From assembly GCF_006569185.2 (NCBI RefSeq), contig NZ_VIGC02000028.1:1-64000 (forward strand): a stretch of DNA of 64,000 bases, read 5' to 3'. A program made the position numbers and the translations under genes. Every line of letters starts with the position of its first letter. The stretch's first letter is position 1. Source of the stretch: Litorilinea aerophila. GTDB taxonomy: Bacteria; Chloroflexota; Anaerolineae; Caldilineales; Caldilineaceae. Below, piece by piece: positions 1 through 9,801 of the stretch. The notes beneath the pieces were generated by a model. It made no database searches. It saw only the letters and a program-made list of their open reading frames with translations, and was not told the origin of the DNA.

Positions 1-101
1 GTAAATCCCGGCAGAAATTCGCCGATGGTTTCCACCAGGGGGAGCGCGCCCAGAGGGCACCCGGAATTTCGGCCGTGGTATTTACGCCAGACTGTAACTG
101 T
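1..101 (-). repeat. Interspersed inverted-repeat element, family A, copy 1
   Basis: The arms GTAAATCCCGGCAGAAATTC (1-20) and GGAATTTCGGCCGTGGTATTTAC (63-85, read in part) are near-complementary around a short centre, so the copy can form one long hairpin. On the minus strand it matches the copies at 5135-5218 and 44053-44119; with the 5.1 kb copy it also shares the flank TACAGTCTGGCG. It starts at the window edge, so its outer limit is unknown. It has no coding capacity. Confidence 0.75.
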
Positions 102-219
102 ACTCGTGCCTGGGGCGGCGGTGATGGGGACAGCAACACCTGCCAGGCAGGAACTGATCCGTTTGAGTGGTATCTACTGTGCCAGGGATCCTGGATCTGG
201 GAGCGATCGGTCGATACAA

Positions 220-243
220 GTTTGTCGATGCGTATCGACAAAC
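220..243. promoter_or_regulatory. Candidate operator palindrome
   Basis: GTTTGTCGAT and ATCGACAAAC form a perfect 10 bp inverted repeat around GCGT. The size and symmetry fit a dimeric helix-turn-helix repressor site (LacI or GntR type). A partial extra half site, TCGATACAAG, lies just to its left. It is downstream of the dehydratase gene, so it more probably controls a gene to the left of the window. The regulator is unknown. Confidence 0.4.
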
Positions 244-361
244 TGCGTTGACATGATAACAGAAACCGAGAGCCCTTGTCAATCCGCCCAAAATGCCAAA
301 ATGTTGACTTCACTGCAGAAGCCACGGATTTTACAGATGGGCCGATTCTGTGTAGCCCGCC

Positions 362-394
362 CTTCCCCCTTCCTCCGCCGGAGGAAGGGGGAAG
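362..394 (-). terminator. Stem-loop after the dehydratase gene
   Basis: CTTCCCCCTTCCTCC and its exact complement are separated by GCC, giving a 15 bp perfect stem that ends 14 bases beyond the minus-strand stop codon at 408. There is no T-run after it on the minus strand, so it may be an mRNA-end stabiliser or a Rho-assisted terminator rather than a classical intrinsic terminator. Confidence 0.45.
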
Positions 395-407
395 AGATCG
401 GAAGGGC

Positions 408-1595
408 TCAATAGCTCAATTCAGTTCGTTCTTCGATCTTCGCCTCGTCCAGCTCCATGCCGATGCCGGGGCCGGTGGGCAGGGTCACGTGGCCGTTCAC
501 CGGCTTGATGGGGTTCTTCAGGAAAAACTGGTGGATCTCGTTCCACTTCACCAGGTATTCCAGCAGGGGGCAGGTGGTCTGGGGCCAGGCGGCGATGAGG
601 TGGACGGTGGCCGGCACCGAGTGGCCGTGGGGGATCACCGGCAGGTCATAGGCCGAGGCCAGGGCGGTGATCTTCATGGTTTCGGAGATGCCGCCCGCCC
701 AGTAGATGTCCGGCTGTAGCACGTCGCAGGCGCCCGCGTCCATGAGCGCCTTCAGCCCCCAGCGGGTGTACTCGTGTTCGCCGCCGGAGATGGGGATGCG
801 CACGTTGCGGCGGATCTCGGCGTACTGGGCGATCTTGTCTGGCAGGACCGGCTCCTCGATCCAGCGGGGGTGGTATTCCTCCAGGCGGGCCGCCATCTGG
901 ATGGTGTAGGGCACGTCCCAGCTCATCCAGCAGTCCAGCATGATGTCCACGTCCGGGCCGACCGCTTCCCGCAGGGTCCGCACCAGCCGCAAGTTGCGCT
1001 GGATGCCGGCCACGCCGTCGGTGGGGCCATCCCGGAAGAACCACTTGGTCGCGGTGTAGCCCTGGCGGACCACTTCCTGGGCCCGTTCGTGGACCAGCTC
1101 CGGATCCAGGGAGTAGCCCAACATGCTGGCGTAGGCGGGGATGCGCTCCCGGGTGGGGCCTCCCAGCAGGGTGTAGACGGGCGCGTTGGCCCATTTCCCC
1201 TTCAGGTCCCACAGCGCGCAGTCCACCACGCTCATGGCCATCATGGCGACGCCCTTGCGGCCGTGGACCATGAAGCGGTACATGCGGTCCCAGATGCGTT
1301 CGATGGCCAGGGGATCGTGGCCCAGGAGCAGGGGCTTGAGCTGGGTGCCGATGATGTAGGCCTGGTCGGCCGGCATGGGGCCGCCGATGCCGGTCAGCCC
1401 CTCGTCGGTCTCGATCTCCAGGAAGTGGGCGGTGATGCGATATTGGCCCTCGCCGGCCGGCTCCAGCCAGTTGGGGCCTTCCTGCTTGTGCTCCGGGTAG
1501 ATGTCGATGGGGCGGATCAGGCGCTCCTCCCAGAATTCGCCCTCATGTTCCAAAATGCCGCTCAGCCGGAAGAGACGTACAGCGGTGATCTTCAT
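408..1595 (-). CDS. Enolase-superfamily sugar-acid dehydratase (L-rhamnonate dehydratase-like)
   Basis: The 395-residue protein is a mandelate racemase/muconate lactonizing enzyme relative. The barrel carries the Mg-binding set Asp221 (LDCWMSW), Glu247 or Glu248 (WIEEP) and Glu273 (GGEHE), followed by IPHGHS with candidate catalytic His323/His325. LDCWMSWD, GGEHEYTRWG and the PVNG segment near the C-terminus resemble L-rhamnonate dehydratase, which removes water from a six-carbon aldonate to give a 2-keto-3-deoxy acid; the exact substrate cannot be read. The ATG at 1595 is chosen because AAGGAGG lies just upstream; an in-frame upstream extension has no such site. No other sugar-acid catabolic gene is adjacent. 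A good minus-strand promoter lies at 1741-1769. Confidence 0.85.
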   Translation of the reverse strand: MKITAVRLFRLSGILEHEGEFWEERLIRPIDIYPEHKQEGPNWLEPAGEGQYRITAHFLEIETDEGLTGIGGPMPADQAYIIGTQLKPLLLGHDPLAIERIWDRMYRFMVHGRKGVAMMAMSVVDCALWDLKGKWANAPVYTLLGGPTRERIPAYASMLGYSLDPELVHERAQEVVRQGYTATKWFFRDGPTDGVAGIQRNLRLVRTLREAVGPDVDIMLDCWMSWDVPYTIQMAARLEEYHPRWIEEPVLPDKIAQYAEIRRNVRIPISGGEHEYTRWGLKALMDAGACDVLQPDIYWAGGISETMKITALASAYDLPVIPHGHSVPATVHLIAAWPQTTCPLLEYLVKWNEIHQFFLKNPIKPVNGHVTLPTGPGIGMELDEAKIEERTELSY

Positions 1596-1924
1596 GGCTT
1601 CCTCCTTGGTGAATGGTCTGGTGGATGGGCCACTCCCCACCAGGACGCACCGGTCTGGCTCCCGGAGGAGCCGGTGTGGACCGCGGGCATTGGGGAGCGC
1701 GTCCTGGCCGGTTGTGGGCAGGTGGGTGATTCACGGGTCGATCATACCCGTTCTTGGGACAATCATCAATGCCTCGACGGCAGAAACCACAAATTCCACA
1801 GATGAGCACGGATGCAGCCCTTCCCGATGGTGGCCCATGTGCGGAGTGCGCCTCCTCCGATGCGTTGTAATCCGTGGAATCGGTGGCTGAAAACGAATCA
1901 TGATGGGCGTGAGCCGGGTAGGGC
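1596..1924. other. Gap with promoter and repeat fragments
   Basis: This 329-base gap holds the promoter of the dehydratase gene and, at about 1785-1895, a dispersed sequence of the form 'CCACAGATGAGCACGG' next to 'GCGGAGTGCGCCTCCTCCGATGCG'. The second piece resembles the inverted repeat at 7733-7797. No gene is seen. Confidence 0.55.
1741..1769 (-). promoter_or_regulatory. Sigma-70 type promoter of the dehydratase gene
   Basis: Read on the minus strand, TTGATG (1769-1764) and TATGAT (1746-1741) are separated by exactly 17 bases. The expected start is near 1734, giving a 5' leader of about 140 bases. Confidence 0.6.
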
Positions 1925-2782
1925 TCACAGCCCGGCCAGCAGATCTCGTTCCACCCGGCCGTCGGGCGCGGGGAAGGCCCGGGTGTAGGTATCTGTGGCC
2001 AAAAAGCGGCGTCGGAGGAAGGGCGGCAACACCCGGATGAAGGTGGGGCCGCCGCTGTACTGGCTGGCGTGGGCCTGGCTGGCAGCCAGCTTCTGGGCCA
2101 GATAAGGGCCCACGTCGATGCGGGCGTGGACGGGCGTGTGCCAGCGGCTGATCTCCACCAGGTTGATGTCCCGGTTACGGCCCACGGCCGTCGGGTCCTG
2201 GCCCATGAAGGGCATGATGCGCACCATGAGTTTCAGCATCCGCTTGTCAAAGGCGGTGTAGTAGAGCTTCTGGGGGCCGGGCCACTCGCTTCCGTTGACC
2301 CCGGGCATGGGCCGGCTGCGGGTCACGTAAAAAGCCGCGGTGGCCGCCTGGCAAACCCGCACATGGTCGGGATGGCCATAGCCGCCGAAGGGGTCGTGGG
2401 TGATGATTACCTGGGGCTGGAGCCGCCGGTAGTAGTCGGCCAGCTCGGCCACCAGCTTCTCCACCGGCTGCTGAATCAGGGCGTCCGGGTGCTGGTTGTC
2501 CGGCGAGTTGCGCATCCCGCTGTCCCGGTAGGGGAGGGACCAGATGCTGGTCAGCCCCAGGGCCACGGCCGCGTTGGCCAGCTCGGCGGAACGGACCTGG
2601 GCCAGGGTCTCGTGATCCCGCAGGCGGTGGCCCTCTTCCATGGAGCCGGCGATGCCATCGGTGGCAATGATCACGTGGACGGCCGCCCCCTGGGCCGCAT
2701 AGCGGGCCAGGGTCCCGCCCGGGCCAAAACTTTCGTCGTCTGGATGGGCGAAGATGCCCAACAGCACAGGTCGCTTGTTCAT
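1925..2782 (-). CDS. PIG-L family deacetylase
   Basis: The 285-residue protein begins with a Rossmann-like strand followed by AHPDDE (residues 12-17), the zinc-binding signature of the PIG-L/LmbE family, and has [14 protein letters not shown] in the middle, which supplies the later metal-binding His residues. The family removes N-acetyl groups from GlcNAc-containing substrates such as GlcNAc-inositol, bacillithiol or mycothiol precursors, or antibiotics. The exact substrate cannot be told. The ATG at 2782 is preferred because it directly precedes the conserved N-terminal strand; a GAGAGGA site lies upstream, and more upstream in-frame codons would add a non-conserved tail. It is 40 bases downstream of a membrane glycosyltransferase gene and may be cotranscribed, hinting at glycan or glycolipid work. 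Confidence 0.85.
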   Translation of the reverse strand: MNKRPVLLGIFAHPDDESFGPGGTLARYAAQGAAVHVIIATDGIAGSMEEGHRLRDHETLAQVRSAELANAAVALGLTSIWSLPYRDSGMRNSPDNQHPDALIQQPVEKLVAELADYYRRLQPQVIITHDPFGGYGHPDHVRVCQAATAAFYVTRSRPMPGVNGSEWPGPQKLYYTAFDKRMLKLMVRIMPFMGQDPTAVGRNRDINLVEISRWHTPVHARIDVGPYLAQKLAASQAHASQYSGGPTFIRVLPPFLRRRFLATDTYTRAFPAPDGRVERDLLAGL

Positions 2783-2822
2783 CGACGTTCGTCCTCTCGA
2801 CTCATGAATCACTCTTGATGGC

Positions 2823-5093
2823 TCACGGCAGAACTTCCAGGCTTCCCAGGAGGACATGGTCCCCGCCCCCGGCGTCCCCCTGGAGCCTCAGCCGTTCTCC
2901 TGACTGGGGCGAATACAGGCCCACCCGCAGCAGGTAACTCCCCGGGGAGATGTCGCCCTCCAGGTGGAGGGTCAGGCGATGGGCGATGATGTCCCCCGGT
3001 TCCAGGCCCCGCAGCGCGGTACGCCAGCCGTCAAACTGGGCCACGATCTGGGCCGGGTCGGTGCCGGTGAGGTGGACAAAGCTGGAGAGAGGGACGCCCC
3101 GGGTGGGCGCGGGCATGGGCATGGGGCGGCTGCCCACCTGCCACACCAGGGTCATGGCCACGTCCTCGCCGGGCCGCGCCGACGGAGTCTCTAGCTGGTA
3201 GCCCAACAGGGTGAAGACATCGCTGAAGTTGGCGTTCACCGGCTGGAAACCCGGCCCGGCGGGTGGCCGGAAGCCCTCGCCCAGGGGGTAGATGGTGGCC
3301 TCGTCCGACCGGCGCCACTTGACCTGCACCCGCCGCCCTGGCTGCAGGCCCAGCGCGGTGGGTGAAAGGTCCGAGGCTGCTTCGCCGGTGAGCACCACCC
3401 GATCCACAGGCGTCTCCGGCGGGTAGCTCACCTGGTAGAGGTAGATGGAGTAGCCGGCCCGGGCCACCGGCGTCAGCTTTCGGAAGTAGGCGTAGAGGTC
3501 CACTGTACCCGGCAGGGTCAGGCCCAGGCGCAGGCTGGTGGCGCTGATGGCATACCAGCCCGGCGCGGGGGTGTATGGATTGTAGGCCTTGAGTTCCTCG
3601 CCCTGGACAAAGCGCAGGTAGCCCGGCAGGGGCCGGTACTGCACACCGTAGGCTTCGGGCACTGCCTTGCCGAAGTAGGCTAAGTTGACCGTCTCAATGC
3701 CCAGCTCGTCCATCACCTGGCGCAGGGCCGGCAGATCCTGCCCCCAGTCCAGGTTGGAGTCCACCAGGATGCGGCTCCAGTTTTGCCAGCCGCCGGCCAG
3801 CTCATTGAAGTAGGCTTCCTGGTGGGGGTAGATGCGCGCCTGTCCCAGCACCACCCAGAGAAGCATCAGGCCGCCCAGGTAGGGCATCCAGGGGCGCAGC
3901 CGCGGGTGGAGCCGGGGCAACTGGACGCTGTAGCCGGCCAGGAGCATCAGGTAGGGGATGGCCGGCAGGATGTGGCGGTAGCCGATGGTCAGCACTCCGG
4001 TCATGCCCAGGGCCATGAACGCGCCCGGCAGCAGCCAGAGGATCCCCTGCCGGCGCCAGCGGGGTCGCCTGGCCAGGCAGTAGATCCCGACGGCCGCGGT
4101 CAGCAGCAGGGGCAGGGGCGTTTTCACGGCCAGGGCCACCGGGAAATAGGCCACCCAGCCCTGGGTGGAAGTCTGGCCCAGGAGAAAGCGATAGTGGATC
4201 TCGCCGGGGTCGACGATGCCCCGATAGGTATCCCAGAGCTGCTGCCAGTAGAAGGCCGCCGGCACCGGGATGGAGCCGGTCAACCCGGGGATGGGGCCGA
4301 AGTCAAAGCGGTAGAGGGCCCACAGCACCCCCCACGCCACCAGGCCCATGGCAGCCAGGGACCCCAGCCGGGAAGCGGGCGCATCCTGCCGGTCACGGGG
4401 CGGGTAGAGCAGGATCGCCACCAGGGCCACCGGCCAGAAGAGCAGGCTGTTGTACTTGGCGCCCATGGCCAGCCCGGCCCAGAGGCCGGTGGCCAGCAGA
4501 TCCCGGCGGCGTCGCCGTTCCAGCCAGGCCCACAGCCGCCAGCCGGCCAGGAACAGGAATACGGTGATCCCCAGGTCGGTGGTCACCAGCCGGCTGTTGG
4601 CCACCAGGTTGGGGTCGAAAGTGGCCAATGCCAGTGCCAGCCAGCCACCCCATTCGCCGGTCAGCTCCCGGGCCCACAGGAAGAGGGCCACCACCAGCAG
4701 GAGCCCCACCGCCACCACGGGCACGCGCGCCGCCACCAGCAGGCCCTGGGGATCGGCGTTGACCTCCCACAGGAAGCGGTCCGAGAAGATGAAAAAGTCC
4801 CCCGCCTGCCACGAAGGATCTTCCAGGGGCAGCACCACATCTCTCCGGGGCAGCAAGGCCAGCCCGGCCAGGGCGCCCATCAGGAGAGGATGGTCTGTGG
4901 CCAGGCGGAAATCCCCGGTGCGCAAATATGCGTATCCGGTGGAGAGATGGTATTGTTCATCGAATGCAGCCGACTTCTGGGGCGAGGCCAGCAGCGCCTG
5001 CCCGGCAAAGAGCAGGAGCGCCAGGCCCAAGAGGGCCAGCTCCCACCCGCGGAGTCGGCCTGGGCCGCCATGGGGTGCATCCGGGTTGTGCAT
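2823..5093 (-). CDS. PMT-type membrane glycosyltransferase (GT39/GT83-like)
   Basis: The 756-residue protein starts with a membrane helix followed by [19 protein letters not shown], where the acidic loop residue corresponds to the catalytic site of dolichyl/polyprenyl-phosphate-mannose glycosyltransferases. About ten membrane segments follow to near residue 420, then a soluble part with [15 protein letters not shown], a signature often seen in Chloroflexi proteins of this family, and a C-terminal beta-rich domain (about 540-756). It should move a sugar from a polyprenyl-phosphate carrier to a protein or lipid outside the membrane. The ATG at 5093 has GGGAG just upstream; an alternative ATG at 5129 is possible. 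Longer upstream reading would translate the repeat at 5135-5218, which argues against it. Confidence 0.8.
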   Translation of the reverse strand: MHNPDAPHGGPGRLRGWELALLGLALLLFAGQALLASPQKSAAFDEQYHLSTGYAYLRTGDFRLATDHPLLMGALAGLALLPRRDVVLPLEDPSWQAGDFFIFSDRFLWEVNADPQGLLVAARVPVVAVGLLLVVALFLWARELTGEWGGWLALALATFDPNLVANSRLVTTDLGITVFLFLAGWRLWAWLERRRRRDLLATGLWAGLAMGAKYNSLLFWPVALVAILLYPPRDRQDAPASRLGSLAAMGLVAWGVLWALYRFDFGPIPGLTGSIPVPAAFYWQQLWDTYRGIVDPGEIHYRFLLGQTSTQGWVAYFPVALAVKTPLPLLLTAAVGIYCLARRPRWRRQGILWLLPGAFMALGMTGVLTIGYRHILPAIPYLMLLAGYSVQLPRLHPRLRPWMPYLGGLMLLWVVLGQARIYPHQEAYFNELAGGWQNWSRILVDSNLDWGQDLPALRQVMDELGIETVNLAYFGKAVPEAYGVQYRPLPGYLRFVQGEELKAYNPYTPAPGWYAISATSLRLGLTLPGTVDLYAYFRKLTPVARAGYSIYLYQVSYPPETPVDRVVLTGEAASDLSPTALGLQPGRRVQVKWRRSDEATIYPLGEGFRPPAGPGFQPVNANFSDVFTLLGYQLETPSARPGEDVAMTLVWQVGSRPMPMPAPTRGVPLSSFVHLTGTDPAQIVAQFDGWRTALRGLEPGDIIAHRLTLHLEGDISPGSYLLRVGLYSPQSGERLRLQGDAGGGDHVLLGSLEVLP

Positions 5094-5409
5094 GGATCTC
5101 CCTGCTCTGTGCGCTGTCTGTGTCTTCATCCTGGTACAGTCTGGCGTAAATACCACGGCAGAAATTCGGCGGCATTCCCTCTGGTGGAAACCATCGGCGA
5201 ATTTCTGCCGGGATTTACTGGGCGTCCGCAGGACATCGCGCAAGAAGCGGACGCGCGCCCGGCATGGCCCCCCGACCTGGGCTATGATGGACCCAGGCGG
5301 AGCGGGATGCCTCCAAACCCATCTATTTTGGCACGAATGGGGAACAAAACCCAAACCAGTGCGTAATGATTATGATTGTTACATCCAACCGTGGGGGGAA
5401 TCGCTAGCC
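5094..5409. other. Divergent gap with repeat copy
   Basis: The gap lies between divergent glycosyltransferase genes. It contains family A repeat copy 2 (5135-5218). AT-rich sequence near 5360-5385 (TAATGATTATGATTG) could hold a -10 element for the plus-strand gene, but I see no convincing -35. Confidence 0.5.
5135..5218 (+). repeat. Interspersed inverted-repeat element, family A, copy 2
   Basis: GTAAATACCACGGCAGAAAT (from 5146) and its near-complement ending at 5218 (GCGAATTTCTGCCGGGATTTAC in part) form an imperfect hairpin of about 70 bases. The same arms occur at 1-85 and 44053-44119. With copy 1 the match continues outside the hairpin (TACAGTCTGGC), so the mobile or amplified unit is longer than the palindrome. 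Confidence 0.8.
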
Positions 5410-6540
5410 ATGCGCATTGCACTCTTTTCCGATGTCTATAAGCCGGTGACCAATGGCGTGGTGCACCATGTGGCCATGCTCAAACATTACCTGGAAACCT
5501 GGGGCGAGCAGGTCTGGCTCTTCGTGCCGGGCAGCAGCCAGCAGCCCGACGACGAGCCCAACGTGATCCGCATCCCCGGCATCCCCATTGCGGACACGGG
5601 CTATCACCTGAGCATCGCCGTGGATCACCGCAGCCGGGAACTGTTGCAGCAGATGGACGTGATCCATGTCCATCATCCCTTCGTGAGCGGCAGTTTTGGC
5701 CTTTTCTTTTCCAACCGCTACAACATTCCTCTGGTCTTCACCAACCACACCCGCTACGATCTGTACGTGAAGCAATACCTTCCCCTGTTGCCCTCAGCCC
5801 TGTCGGAGACGGCCCTCCAGGCCTATTTTCAGATCTTCAGCCAGCGCTGCGCGGCCCTGATTGCACCCAGCGAAAGCATGGCAGAGGTGATGCGGGGGTG
5901 GGGCGTGGAAGGGCGCATTGTGGTCATCCCCAATGGCATCGACCTGGACCGCTTCGAGAACCCCACCTGCCAGGTGAACCGCAGCCAGCTGGGCATCCCC
6001 GAGGACGCGGTGGTGGCCATCTACGTGGGCCGGATGAGTGGCGAGAAAAGCGTGGATCGCCTTCTGCGCCTCTACCGCTACCTGGTTCAGGAAGAACAGG
6101 AGAGCCACCTGTTGCTGGTGGGCAGTGGTCCAGAGCTGGACGACTACCGGGCCCTGGCCCAGAAGCTGGGCATCACCGACCGGGTTACCTTTACCGGGGC
6201 CGTGCCCTACGACGAGATCCCGTGCTACCTGAAGCTGAGTGATTTCTTCGTCTCGGCCAGTGTCACCGAGGTGCACCCCCTGTCGTTCATCGAGGCCGCG
6301 GCCTGCCGCCTGCCGGCCCTGGGGATCCGCTCGCCGGGCGTCAACGACCTGATCCGCAACGGTGAGACAGGCTTCATCGCCGAGGACAACGACTTGAGCT
6401 TTGGCCTGCGCTTCTTGACCCTGGTGCGGGATGGAGATCTGCGCCGGCGCATGGGGGAGGCCGCCTATGCCTTCAGCCGGGGACTCTCTGCCCACAACAA
6501 CGCCCGCCGTGTATTACAGCTTTATCAGGAGCTCCAATAG
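5410..6540 (+). CDS. Glycosyltransferase family 4 (GT-B fold)
   Basis: The 376-residue protein opens with MRIALFSDVYKPVTNGVVHHV, the usual start of GT4 enzymes that build glucosyl- or mannosyl-diacylglycerol and phosphatidylinositol mannosides. The second half has IPNGIDLDRF, YVGRMSGEKSVDRLL, GSGPELDDY and the donor-binding stretch SVTEVHPLSFIEAAAC, in which the Glu of EAAAC fits the E-x7-E motif. It therefore transfers a sugar from a nucleotide-sugar at the cytoplasmic side. The ATG at 5410 is chosen because GGGGGGAA lies about nine bases upstream and the conserved N-terminus begins there. It is divergent from the PMT-like gene, so the two could share a role in glycolipid or cell-surface glycan synthesis. 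Confidence 0.85.
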   Translation: MRIALFSDVYKPVTNGVVHHVAMLKHYLETWGEQVWLFVPGSSQQPDDEPNVIRIPGIPIADTGYHLSIAVDHRSRELLQQMDVIHVHHPFVSGSFGLFFSNRYNIPLVFTNHTRYDLYVKQYLPLLPSALSETALQAYFQIFSQRCAALIAPSESMAEVMRGWGVEGRIVVIPNGIDLDRFENPTCQVNRSQLGIPEDAVVAIYVGRMSGEKSVDRLLRLYRYLVQEEQESHLLLVGSGPELDDYRALAQKLGITDRVTFTGAVPYDEIPCYLKLSDFFVSASVTEVHPLSFIEAAACRLPALGIRSPGVNDLIRNGETGFIAEDNDLSFGLRFLTLVRDGDLRRRMGEAAYAFSRGLSAHNNARRVLQLYQELQ

Positions 6541-6653
6541 TACATTCGTATACTGATTGGCGGCGAATAAGGGTTTACAATGCTTTACAATAATGTTCTG
6601 TCAAGTTTTGACGTGGCTTGTTTGAGCTAGATAGGAGCAGGAGAAGTTTGTCT

Positions 6654-7703
6654 ATGCGACTTGGCCCTGTGTTTCGGGTGATCGGGGCCCTGATCTATGG
6701 GTTCATCGGCTATTATCTGGGGATCGCCCTGGCAGGGACCACCCAACTCACCACCCAGTCGGCGCCCATCATCTGGGGGGCGATGCTGGCGGGGGCCGTC
6801 TTGGGTTACTTACTGTCCCCCTGGATCGTGATCGCACCAGCCCGGGCGGCGCGCAATAGCCTGCGCAGTGTGCCGCTGGTGGACCTGGTGGCCGGCACCA
6901 TCGGCCTGGCCGTCGGCCTCTTCATCGCCGCGCTGCTGGCCTATCCCCTCTCCCGGCTGCCACCGCCCTTTGGCCCCATCATGCCCCTGATCGCGGTGGT
7001 CATTTTCGGCTACCTGGGGGCAGCGGTCATGGTGTTGCGCAAGGACGACCTGATGGCCCTCTTCCGGGGGACTCGGGGACTCCCCCTGGTGGATAGTCAG
7101 GAGGCCGCGCCCCTCCTCTTGTTGGACACCAGCGTGATCATCGATGGCCGCATCGCCGACGTGGCCAAAACCGGCTTCATCCTGGGCAAGATGGCGGTGC
7201 CCCGCTTCGTGTTGAACGAGCTGCAATACATCGCCGATTCGTCGGACGCACTGCGGCGCAACCGGGGACGTCGGGGCCTGGAGATGTTGGACCGGCTGCA
7301 GCAGAACCCGGATGTGGCGATTGAGTTCATCGACATCGACCCACCGGATGCCCAACAGGTGGACGACAAGCTGATCAGCCTGGCCATGGAGCTCAACGCC
7401 GCCATCATCACCAACGACTATAACCTGAACCGGGTGGCCCGGCTCCAGGGCGTTAAGATCCTCAACATCAACGAGCTGGCCAACGCGGTCAAATCGGTCT
7501 TCTTGCCGGGTGAAGAGATGCCCATCAAGATCATCCAGACCGGCAAGGAGATCGGCCAGGGCGTGGGTTACCTGGAGGATGGCACCATGGTGGTGGTGGA
7601 AAACGGCCGCCAATACCTGAACCAGGAGATCCTGGTCCAGGTCACCAAGGTCCTCCAGACCAACGCCGGCCGCCTGGTCTTTGCCGTGCCCGAAGAGTCC
7701 TGA
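6654..7703 (+). CDS. PIN/TRAM domain membrane protein (YacL-like)
   Basis: The 349-residue protein has four predicted membrane segments (about 8-28, 38-60, 76-98, 107-127), a PIN nuclease domain (about 153-285) and a C-terminal TRAM domain (about 290-349, with [18 protein letters not shown]). Acidic PIN residues are visible: Asp158 (LLLDTS), Glu189, Asp238 and Asp255 (TNDYN). This matches the YacL/PilT-like family found in Gram-positives, Thermus and Chloroflexi; a membrane-tethered RNase is the likely activity but its target is unknown. The ATG at 6654 has GGAGCAGGAG upstream; an in-frame start 36 bases earlier is less well served. It stands alone between a glycosyltransferase and a repeat-rich gap. 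Confidence 0.85.
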   Translation: MRLGPVFRVIGALIYGFIGYYLGIALAGTTQLTTQSAPIIWGAMLAGAVLGYLLSPWIVIAPARAARNSLRSVPLVDLVAGTIGLAVGLFIAALLAYPLSRLPPPFGPIMPLIAVVIFGYLGAAVMVLRKDDLMALFRGTRGLPLVDSQEAAPLLLLDTSVIIDGRIADVAKTGFILGKMAVPRFVLNELQYIADSSDALRRNRGRRGLEMLDRLQQNPDVAIEFIDIDPPDAQQVDDKLISLAMELNAAIITNDYNLNRVARLQGVKILNINELANAVKSVFLPGEEMPIKIIQTGKEIGQGVGYLEDGTMVVVENGRQYLNQEILVQVTKVLQTNAGRLVFAVPEES

Positions 7704-7732
7704 GTCCATATTTCGCGAAGGTTGCCCATACG

Positions 7733-7797
7733 CGGAGCGCGCATCCTCCGATGCCGACCCGGACAGGACGGCGCCGCACCGGAGGATGCGCGCTCCG
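7733..7797. repeat. 18 bp perfect inverted repeat
   Basis: CGGAGCGCGCATCCTCCG (7733-7750) and CGGAGGATGCGCGCTCCG (7780-7797) are exact reverse complements around a 29-base spacer. It begins 30 bases past the PIN-TRAM stop codon. A related single arm occurs near 1845-1862. Confidence 0.7.
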
Positions 7798-7821
7798 CGT
7801 CGTGGTGGTAATCCTTTCGAG

Positions 7822-7847
7822 GAGTGCGCATCCTCAGATGCGCACTC
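7822..7847. repeat. 10 bp perfect inverted repeat
   Basis: GAGTGCGCAT and ATGCGCACTC are exact complements around CCTCAG. It is a shorter relative of the 18 bp repeat just upstream and shares the core GCGCATCCTC. Confidence 0.6.
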
Positions 7848-8382
7848 GCCCCATGTGGCGTTGTGCCGTCCGGGTCGCTGCGCAGCCGTTGCCGTCCCTG
7901 CACCTGTCCGGATTGGGTGCAACCCGTGCGTAGGGCGGGGCTCTGGCCCGCCGTGGGTGGCTGGTTCGACCGCGACAGCGGGCGGGCACGGAGGCCCGCC
8001 CCGACGGGAACGGGCGCCCTTCCGGGCACCACCGTGCGGCCGGAGACCGCACCTACGAGAGGAGCCGTCATCCGCGCAGATCGGACGCCACGGATAGGTG
8101 GGGCGGCTGTGAAATCGATGGGGCGGATCTGCAAAGATAGTGATCCGTGTTATCTGTGCAATCTGTGGCTGAAAATAAAGTGCAAAGATAAAGGTGATCC
8201 TGGATGCCAACGTCTACATCAGCTTCGGTTGCTCTCCCAGCAGATGCGTCACCGTCCACCTCAGTCCTTCCTTCAGCCGCTGCGCCCCCCGACTCTCCCC
8301 GTTTTGATCTTTGCCCTCGTCGACTAATCAGATTACAATCGTCTCAACGAGATCAAACCACCACGCAAAATCGGGAAGAACT

Positions 8383-9795
8383 ATGGGTCTACGCATTTAT
8401 AACACGTTGACGCGCACCAAAGAGGAATTCGTCCCCCTGGAGCCGGGCAAGGTCAAGATGTACGTCTGTGGCCCCACGGTCTACGCCGACGCCCATGTGG
8501 GCCACGCCATGGCGGCCATTGTCTTCGACATGGTCCGCCGCTATCTGATGTACCAGGAGTATGACGTCCACTACGTCACCAACTTCACCGACGTGGACGA
8601 CAAGATCATCCGTCGCGCCCAGGAGACGGGCCAGGATCCCATCGCCCTGGCCAACCACTACGCGGAAAAATACCTCCGCCACCTGGCCGACCTCAACGTG
8701 CTGCCGGCGGACGAGTATCCCCGGGTGAGCCAGGAGATCCCCCACATCATCCAATTCATCCAGGCCCTCATTGACAAAGGGTTCGCCTATGTGGTCGACG
8801 GCGACGTCTACTTCCGGGTCACCCGGGACGAAGATTACGGCAAGCTGAGCCGGCGCAGCCTGCAGGAAGCCCTCAGCGGTACCCGCATCGAGGAGGACGC
8901 CCGCAAGGAGAACGTAGCCGACTTCGCCCTCTGGAAGTCGGCCAAGCCGGGTGAACCGGCCTGGGATAGCCCCTGGGGACCCGGCCGACCCGGCTGGCAC
9001 ATCGAGTGCTCGGCCATGTGCCTCCACCACCTGGGCGAGACCATCGACATCCACGGCGGCGGGAATGACCTCATCTTCCCCCACCACGAGAACGAAATCG
9101 CCCAGAGCGAAAGTCTGACGGGCAAGCCCCTGGCCCGCTACTGGATGCACAACGGCATGCTCCAGCTGGCCGGCGAGAAGATGAGCAAATCCCTGGGCAA
9201 CCTGGTCACCATCGACGAATTCCTGTCCCGGCGGAGCGCCGATACCCTGCGCATGTTGATCTTCTCCGGCCACTACCGCAAGCCTGTGGTCTTCAACGAG
9301 GAGACCCTGGACAGCGCCGAGCGCAGCCTGGCCCGCCTGCGGGGTGGCCTGCGGCCGGCCCGGGGAAACAAGACCACCGGCCCGGAGGCCGATGCCCTGC
9401 GGGAGGCCTGCGAGAACGCCCGGGTCCAGTTCATCGAGGCCATGGATGATGACTTCAACACCAGCAACGGGCTGGCGGCCATCTTCGAACTGGTGCGGGC
9501 CATCAACACCGCCCGGGAGGCTGGCGTCAGCGGCCCCTTCTACGACGCCGCCCAGCGCACCCTGCGGGAGCTGACCGGCGTCCTGGGCCTGACCCTGGCC
9601 GGTGGTGTGCCCGCGTCCACGACCAATGGCGTGGAGGTGCGTCCCTTCATCGAGCTGCTGGTGAGCGTCCGCAACGAGCTGCGGGCCCAGAAGCAGTGGG
9701 ACCTGGCCGACAAGATCCGGGATGGGCTGCAGGAGCTGGATGTGGTGCTGGAGGACACGCCCGAGGGTACCACCTGGCGCTTCCGGGATGAGTAG
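8383..9795 (+). CDS. cysS: Cysteinyl-tRNA synthetase
   Basis: The 470-residue class I synthetase joins cysteine to tRNA-Cys. It has YVCGPTVY with the zinc ligand Cys29, the HIGH-box variant HVGH (38-41), IECSAM and [15 protein letters not shown] that complete the zinc and substrate site, and KMSKSLGN for the ATP loop. The C-terminal DALR helical domain follows. The length is normal for the family. The ATG at 8383 is preceded by GGGAAG and starts the conserved strand; upstream in-frame sequence is not conserved. The rlmB gene starts six bases after its stop, so the two are probably cotranscribed, an arrangement common in bacteria (cysS-mrnC-rlmB), here without mrnC. Confidence 0.95.
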   Translation: MGLRIYNTLTRTKEEFVPLEPGKVKMYVCGPTVYADAHVGHAMAAIVFDMVRRYLMYQEYDVHYVTNFTDVDDKIIRRAQETGQDPIALANHYAEKYLRHLADLNVLPADEYPRVSQEIPHIIQFIQALIDKGFAYVVDGDVYFRVTRDEDYGKLSRRSLQEALSGTRIEEDARKENVADFALWKSAKPGEPAWDSPWGPGRPGWHIECSAMCLHHLGETIDIHGGGNDLIFPHHENEIAQSESLTGKPLARYWMHNGMLQLAGEKMSKSLGNLVTIDEFLSRRSADTLRMLIFSGHYRKPVVFNEETLDSAERSLARLRGGLRPARGNKTTGPEADALREACENARVQFIEAMDDDFNTSNGLAAIFELVRAINTAREAGVSGPFYDAAQRTLRELTGVLGLTLAGGVPASTTNGVEVRPFIELLVSVRNELRAQKQWDLADKIRDGLQELDVVLEDTPEGTTWRFRDE

Positions 9796-9801
9796 CCCCC
9801 C

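Larger units (their letters stand above)
102..407. other. Non-coding gap with operator-like palindrome and stem-loop
   Basis: No credible gene is seen here. The gap holds a perfect 10+10 bp palindrome (220-243), a degenerate copy of the dispersed 'CCACGGATT...CAGATG' sequence near 310-345, and a 15 bp perfect stem-loop (362-394) just past the end of the minus-strand dehydratase gene. Confidence 0.6.
7704..8382. other. Repeat-rich gap before cysS
   Basis: This 679-base gap has no convincing gene. It holds an 18+18 bp inverted repeat (7733-7797), a 10+10 bp one (7822-7847), a segment rich in GGGGC/GCCCC around 7930-8040 (with GGAGGCCCGCCCC, also seen near 32130), and at 8093-8176 dispersed sequence including CGGATCTGCAAAGATAGTG, which recurs near 32253. 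A weak promoter for cysS may lie near 8310-8340 (TACAAT). Confidence 0.6.

Noticed and set aside
7704-8382. Small genes in the repeat-rich gap
   Set aside because: All frames here are made of repeat sequence with many Arg/Pro/Gly and no ribosome sites.
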